64,000 bases of DNA, from the NCBI RefSeq assembly GCF_048548695.1, contig NZ_JBLYIF010000012.1. One strand, given 5' to 3'. A program made the translations under genes and the position numbers. Of this stretch, positions 61,558 through 64,000 are shown in pieces (the stretch's first letter is position 1; each line of letters opens with the position of its first letter). This DNA is from Neptuniibacter sp048548695 (GTDB lineage Bacteria; Pseudomonadota; Gammaproteobacteria; Pseudomonadales; Balneatricaceae). The notes beneath the pieces were generated by a model, which worked only from the letters and a program-made list of their open reading frames with translations, made no database searches and was not told the DNA's origin.

Positions 61558-62649
61558 TTACTGAGGCAGTTCAGCGTTCGGCGGCTCTTCAGTAATGACC
61601 TGATGAGCCCTTGGCCAGGCATTCATCACCGCTTTTAACAGGGTCGCCAGTGGGATCGCGAAAAACAGCCCCCAGAACCCCCATAGCCCGCCAAATAACA
61701 ACACCGCCACAATAATCGAAACTGGGTGCAGGTTAACTGCTTCCGAAAATAGCAATGGCACTAACACATTGCCATCCAGCGCCTGAATAATCGCATAGGC
61801 CAACATCAGATACATAAAATCACCGCTCCAACCCCACTGGAAAAAAGCAATCAGAGCAACCGGAAGGGTTACCAGAGCGGCACCAATATATGGAATCAGC
61901 ACAGACAGCCCGACCAGCAGGGCCAATAGTGCTGCATAGTTAATTCCCAGTAGCAGGAAGGTGACATACGTCACCGAGCCAACAATCACAATTTCAATTG
62001 CCTTGCCACGAATATAATTAGCAATCTGCTGATCCATCTCTACCCACACCTGAGTCATCATGACCCGTTTTTCGGGCAAAAAACCGACCCACCAACGTGC
62101 GATGGATTTACCATCCTTGAGAAAAAAGAACACTAGGATAGGCACCAGTACCAGATAGATCAGCAGCGCGATAATATTGGTAATGGAATTCAGAGAAAAG
62201 GTGACCAACCACTGACTCATCTTTGACAACTCACTGCCGGCCAGGTTAGTCAAATCTCGCACCTGCTCCGCAGAAATGACACCGGGAAACTTTTCCGGCA
62301 ACAGCAACAGTACAGTCTGCACTTCGGCCATAATGCGCGGCAATTCATTAAACAGATTTACCGCCTGTTGCCAGGCCAATGGCATAACAATGAATAAGAA
62401 TGCCATCAGGAAGCCAATAAAGGCCAGAAACACCAAAATCACCGCAGGTGTATGAGGGATCTTCCAGTCATAGAGCCGCTCTACACCGCCCTGCATCAAA
62501 AACGCTAGGATAATGCCCGCAAAAACCGGGGCAAGGGTCTGACCCAGGGTGATAATCACCACCAAGGCCCCTGCTAACAGGAGAAATAGCAGTAACGCCT
62601 CTTCATCCGAGAAATATCGCTCAATCCACTTGCTAAAAATCTTACGCAT
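61558..62649 (-). CDS. AI-2E family transporter (PerM-like)
   Basis: A permease of the AI-2E exporter family, 363 residues, with about eight membrane segments. Typical are the charged N-terminus, AIILAFLMQGGVERLYD-like early segment, and the C-terminal LFSEAVNLHPVSIIVAVLLFGGLWGFWGLFFAIPLA. The P. aeruginosa neighbour order bcp-perM-tusA-like-bepA is the same. The transported substrate is unknown; some relatives are cation antiporters. Confidence 0.88.
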   Translation of the reverse strand: MRKIFSKWIERYFSDEEALLLFLLLAGALVVIITLGQTLAPVFAGIILAFLMQGGVERLYDWKIPHTPAVILVFLAFIGFLMAFLFIVMPLAWQQAVNLFNELPRIMAEVQTVLLLLPEKFPGVISAEQVRDLTNLAGSELSKMSQWLVTFSLNSITNIIALLIYLVLVPILVFFFLKDGKSIARWWVGFLPEKRVMMTQVWVEMDQQIANYIRGKAIEIVIVGSVTYVTFLLLGINYAALLALLVGLSVLIPYIGAALVTLPVALIAFFQWGWSGDFMYLMLAYAIIQALDGNVLVPLLFSEAVNLHPVSIIVAVLLFGGLWGFWGLFFAIPLATLLKAVMNAWPRAHQVITEEPPNAELPQ

Positions 62650-62695
62650 GAGCAGGTCCTAATAAATAAAACAGTATCGGTCCTTGCCGGTTACA

Positions 62696-62932
62696 CTAAC
62701 CTCGGCGGATGATATAGGTATAGGGTTCCGATTTGGTGAACATTTCCAATAACTGGTGGTCTGATTGATCCGTATATGCCTTGATATCGCGTATCGATCC
62801 CGGGTCAGTTGCCAGCAATTGCAATACTTGTCCCGGCATCATGCTATTCAACGCCTGCTTAGCTTTAAGCAGTGGCAAGGGGCAACGTAAACCTGAGGCA
62901 TCAAGTACTTGATCTATGGAATATTCAGACAT
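62696..62932 (-). CDS. TusA-like sulfur carrier
   Basis: A TusA/YhhP-family protein of 78 residues from the ATG at 62932. The active Cys17 lies in LDASGLRCPLPLLKAKQAL (CPxP motif). TusA passes sulfur for tRNA thiolation and molybdopterin. Its P. aeruginosa counterpart in this neighbourhood affects molybdenum cofactor homeostasis, so it need not be the tRNA thiolation protein itself. The Shine-Dalgarno sequence is weak. Confidence 0.88.
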   Translation of the reverse strand: MSEYSIDQVLDASGLRCPLPLLKAKQALNSMMPGQVLQLLATDPGSIRDIKAYTDQSDHQLLEMFTKSEPYTYIIRRG

Positions 62933-63015
62933 GAAAAACACTGGTTGTAGGGAGACTCCAACTTCCGCACTATATACCAGAGCCAAGGGATTAGCACCGG
63001 GTATAAGACGAATTT

Positions 63016-64000
63016 ATGGTTAAACGCACATTTCAGTTTCTGATTTTCGGGCTGCTTAGCCTGAGCTTTCAGGCCAGCGCCGATAATGCACTGCCGGACA
63101 TTGGCGGCGCTGGCTACAGTGTCATCACCACCGAGCAGGAACATAAACTGGGTGAGGCCTGGGCCCGCATGCTGAGGGGTAGCGGTCGGCTTTATGAAGA
63201 TGCACTGGTAAGCCAATACCTGGAAGACCTGACCTGGAAGCTGGTCACCTATAGCGAACTGACAGATCGGCGCCTGCAAATTATCGTGATTGATAACCCC
63301 ACGTTAAATGCCTTTGCTGTACCCGGTGGCATTATCGGTATTCATGCCGGTCTGTTGCTGCATGCAGAGAATGAAGCCCAACTCGCCTCAGTGCTGGCCC
63401 ATGAACTTGCCCACCTGAGTCAACGGCATTTCGCAGCCCAGCTTGAAGCACAACGCCGCAATTCACCCTTGATGATTGCCTCTATTTTGGCCAGCATTCT
63501 CATTGCCGCAGCTGACCCTGAAGCCGGGGTCGCGGCTATGCAATCCTCCATGGCGGCCTCAGTATCTTCCCGCCTCTCCTTCAGTCGCCAGAACGAACGC
63601 GAAGCAGACTATGTTGGCATGCAGACTCTGGCCGCATCCGGTTATGATCCAAAAGCCATGCCGCAAATGTTTATGCAGATTCAACAGACCACTCGATTTA
63701 GCCGCACCCCGCCGGAGTTCTTGCTGACCCACCCTATTACCCAGTCACGTATTGCCGAGAGCCAGAACCGCGCCGCCAACCTGCCGTCTGGCCAGCGTAG
63801 CAGTAACAGTATCGATTTTAATATTGCCCGCGCCCGGATCCAGGCACGTTATGCTGACAAGCTTGGTGAGTTACATGCCCATTACCAAACTGAAATGACA
63901 GCACCTTCCGATAGCCTGCACTATGCATTGGCATATACTGCCATGCTGCAGAACAACTTCAGCACAGCCAAACAGCACCAAACCCAATTCTCTCAAGCCT
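63016..64000 (+). CDS. bepA: Periplasmic M48 metalloprotease BepA (partial)
   Basis: Cut by the end of the window: 328 residues are seen of about 480. A signal peptide (about 1-22, ending ASA) is followed by the zinc protease domain with HELAH (H129-H133) and the third ligand in NEREADYVG. The C-terminal TPR domain begins near residue 265. BepA degrades or helps assemble stalled outer-membrane proteins such as LptD at the Bam complex. Confidence 0.92.
   Translation, partial: MVKRTFQFLIFGLLSLSFQASADNALPDIGGAGYSVITTEQEHKLGEAWARMLRGSGRLYEDALVSQYLEDLTWKLVTYSELTDRRLQIIVIDNPTLNAFAVPGGIIGIHAGLLLHAENEAQLASVLAHELAHLSQRHFAAQLEAQRRNSPLMIASILASILIAAADPEAGVAAMQSSMAASVSSRLSFSRQNEREADYVGMQTLAASGYDPKAMPQMFMQIQQTTRFSRTPPEFLLTHPITQSRIAESQNRAANLPSGQRSSNSIDFNIARARIQARYADKLGELHAHYQTEMTAPSDSLHYALAYTAMLQNNFSTAKQHQTQFSQA

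Overview
This window looks like a chromosomal segment of a marine gammaproteobacterium close to the Oceanospirillales/Pseudomonadales. The signs are a ThrH-type phosphoserine phosphatase, an acnD-prpF type methylcitrate operon with a GntR regulator, a PHA phasin, c-di-GMP enzymes, and a dapA / bcp / perM / tusA-like / bepA order like that of Pseudomonas. This placement is inference from gene content. Nearly all the DNA is ordinary core genome. There is no prophage, insertion sequence with a transposase, CRISPR array or rRNA operon.

Layout. 1-302: an initiator tRNA-fMet with an 83-bp tandem-repeated flank and a decayed tRNA-like copy. 0.6-3.7 kb: ilvC and modF. 3.7-9.5 kb (minus): CHAD and SixA-type genes, a small unknown gene, a cytochrome P450 tightly coupled to a membrane-anchored di-haem c-type oxygenase/peroxidase, and a CBS protein. 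9.7-14 kb (plus): trxC, a MITE-like element, metE with a MetR box, a cold-shock gene and a haem-monooxygenase-like gene. 14-23.5 kb (minus): a globin-coupled diguanylate cyclase, the propionate operon (gntR-prpB-prpC-acnD-prpF) and an alpha/beta hydrolase that probably shares its operator. 23.7-28.7 kb: pabB, a small coiled-coil membrane protein, a PAS-GGDEF protein, thrH and panD. 29-34.2 kb (plus): metH, a DUF4197 gene and a DJ-1 family gene.

34.3-41.2 kb (minus): an acidic secreted beta-helix protein, a DUF389 membrane protein, a RaiA-like hibernation factor, an EamA transporter and a PreP-like M16C peptidase. 41.5-50.5 kb: phasin, ubiF-like, dbpA, a DUF4870 gene, ppiD, tRNA-Asp, hupB and lon (with a sigma-32-like promoter). 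50.4-57 kb: nfuA, a MATE exporter, a Kef-type antiporter, a TrpD2/YbiB-like gene, rlmD, rluA and a second, shorter MITE copy. 57-64 kb: a D-2-hydroxyacid dehydrogenase, two very small genes (ribbon-helix-helix and lysine-rich), bamC, dapA, bcp, perM-like, tusA-like and a bepA gene cut by the window end.

Linked functions: methionine synthesis by both B12-independent (metE) and B12-dependent (metH) enzymes; propionyl-CoA disposal through the methylcitrate cycle under a local GntR repressor; carbon storage (phasin); protein quality control (lon, ppiD, bepA, bamC). The least explained parts are the P450/di-haem cassette, the MITE-like repeat pair, the tRNA-fMet repeat, the two tiny genes upstream of bamC and the structured panD-metH intergenic region.
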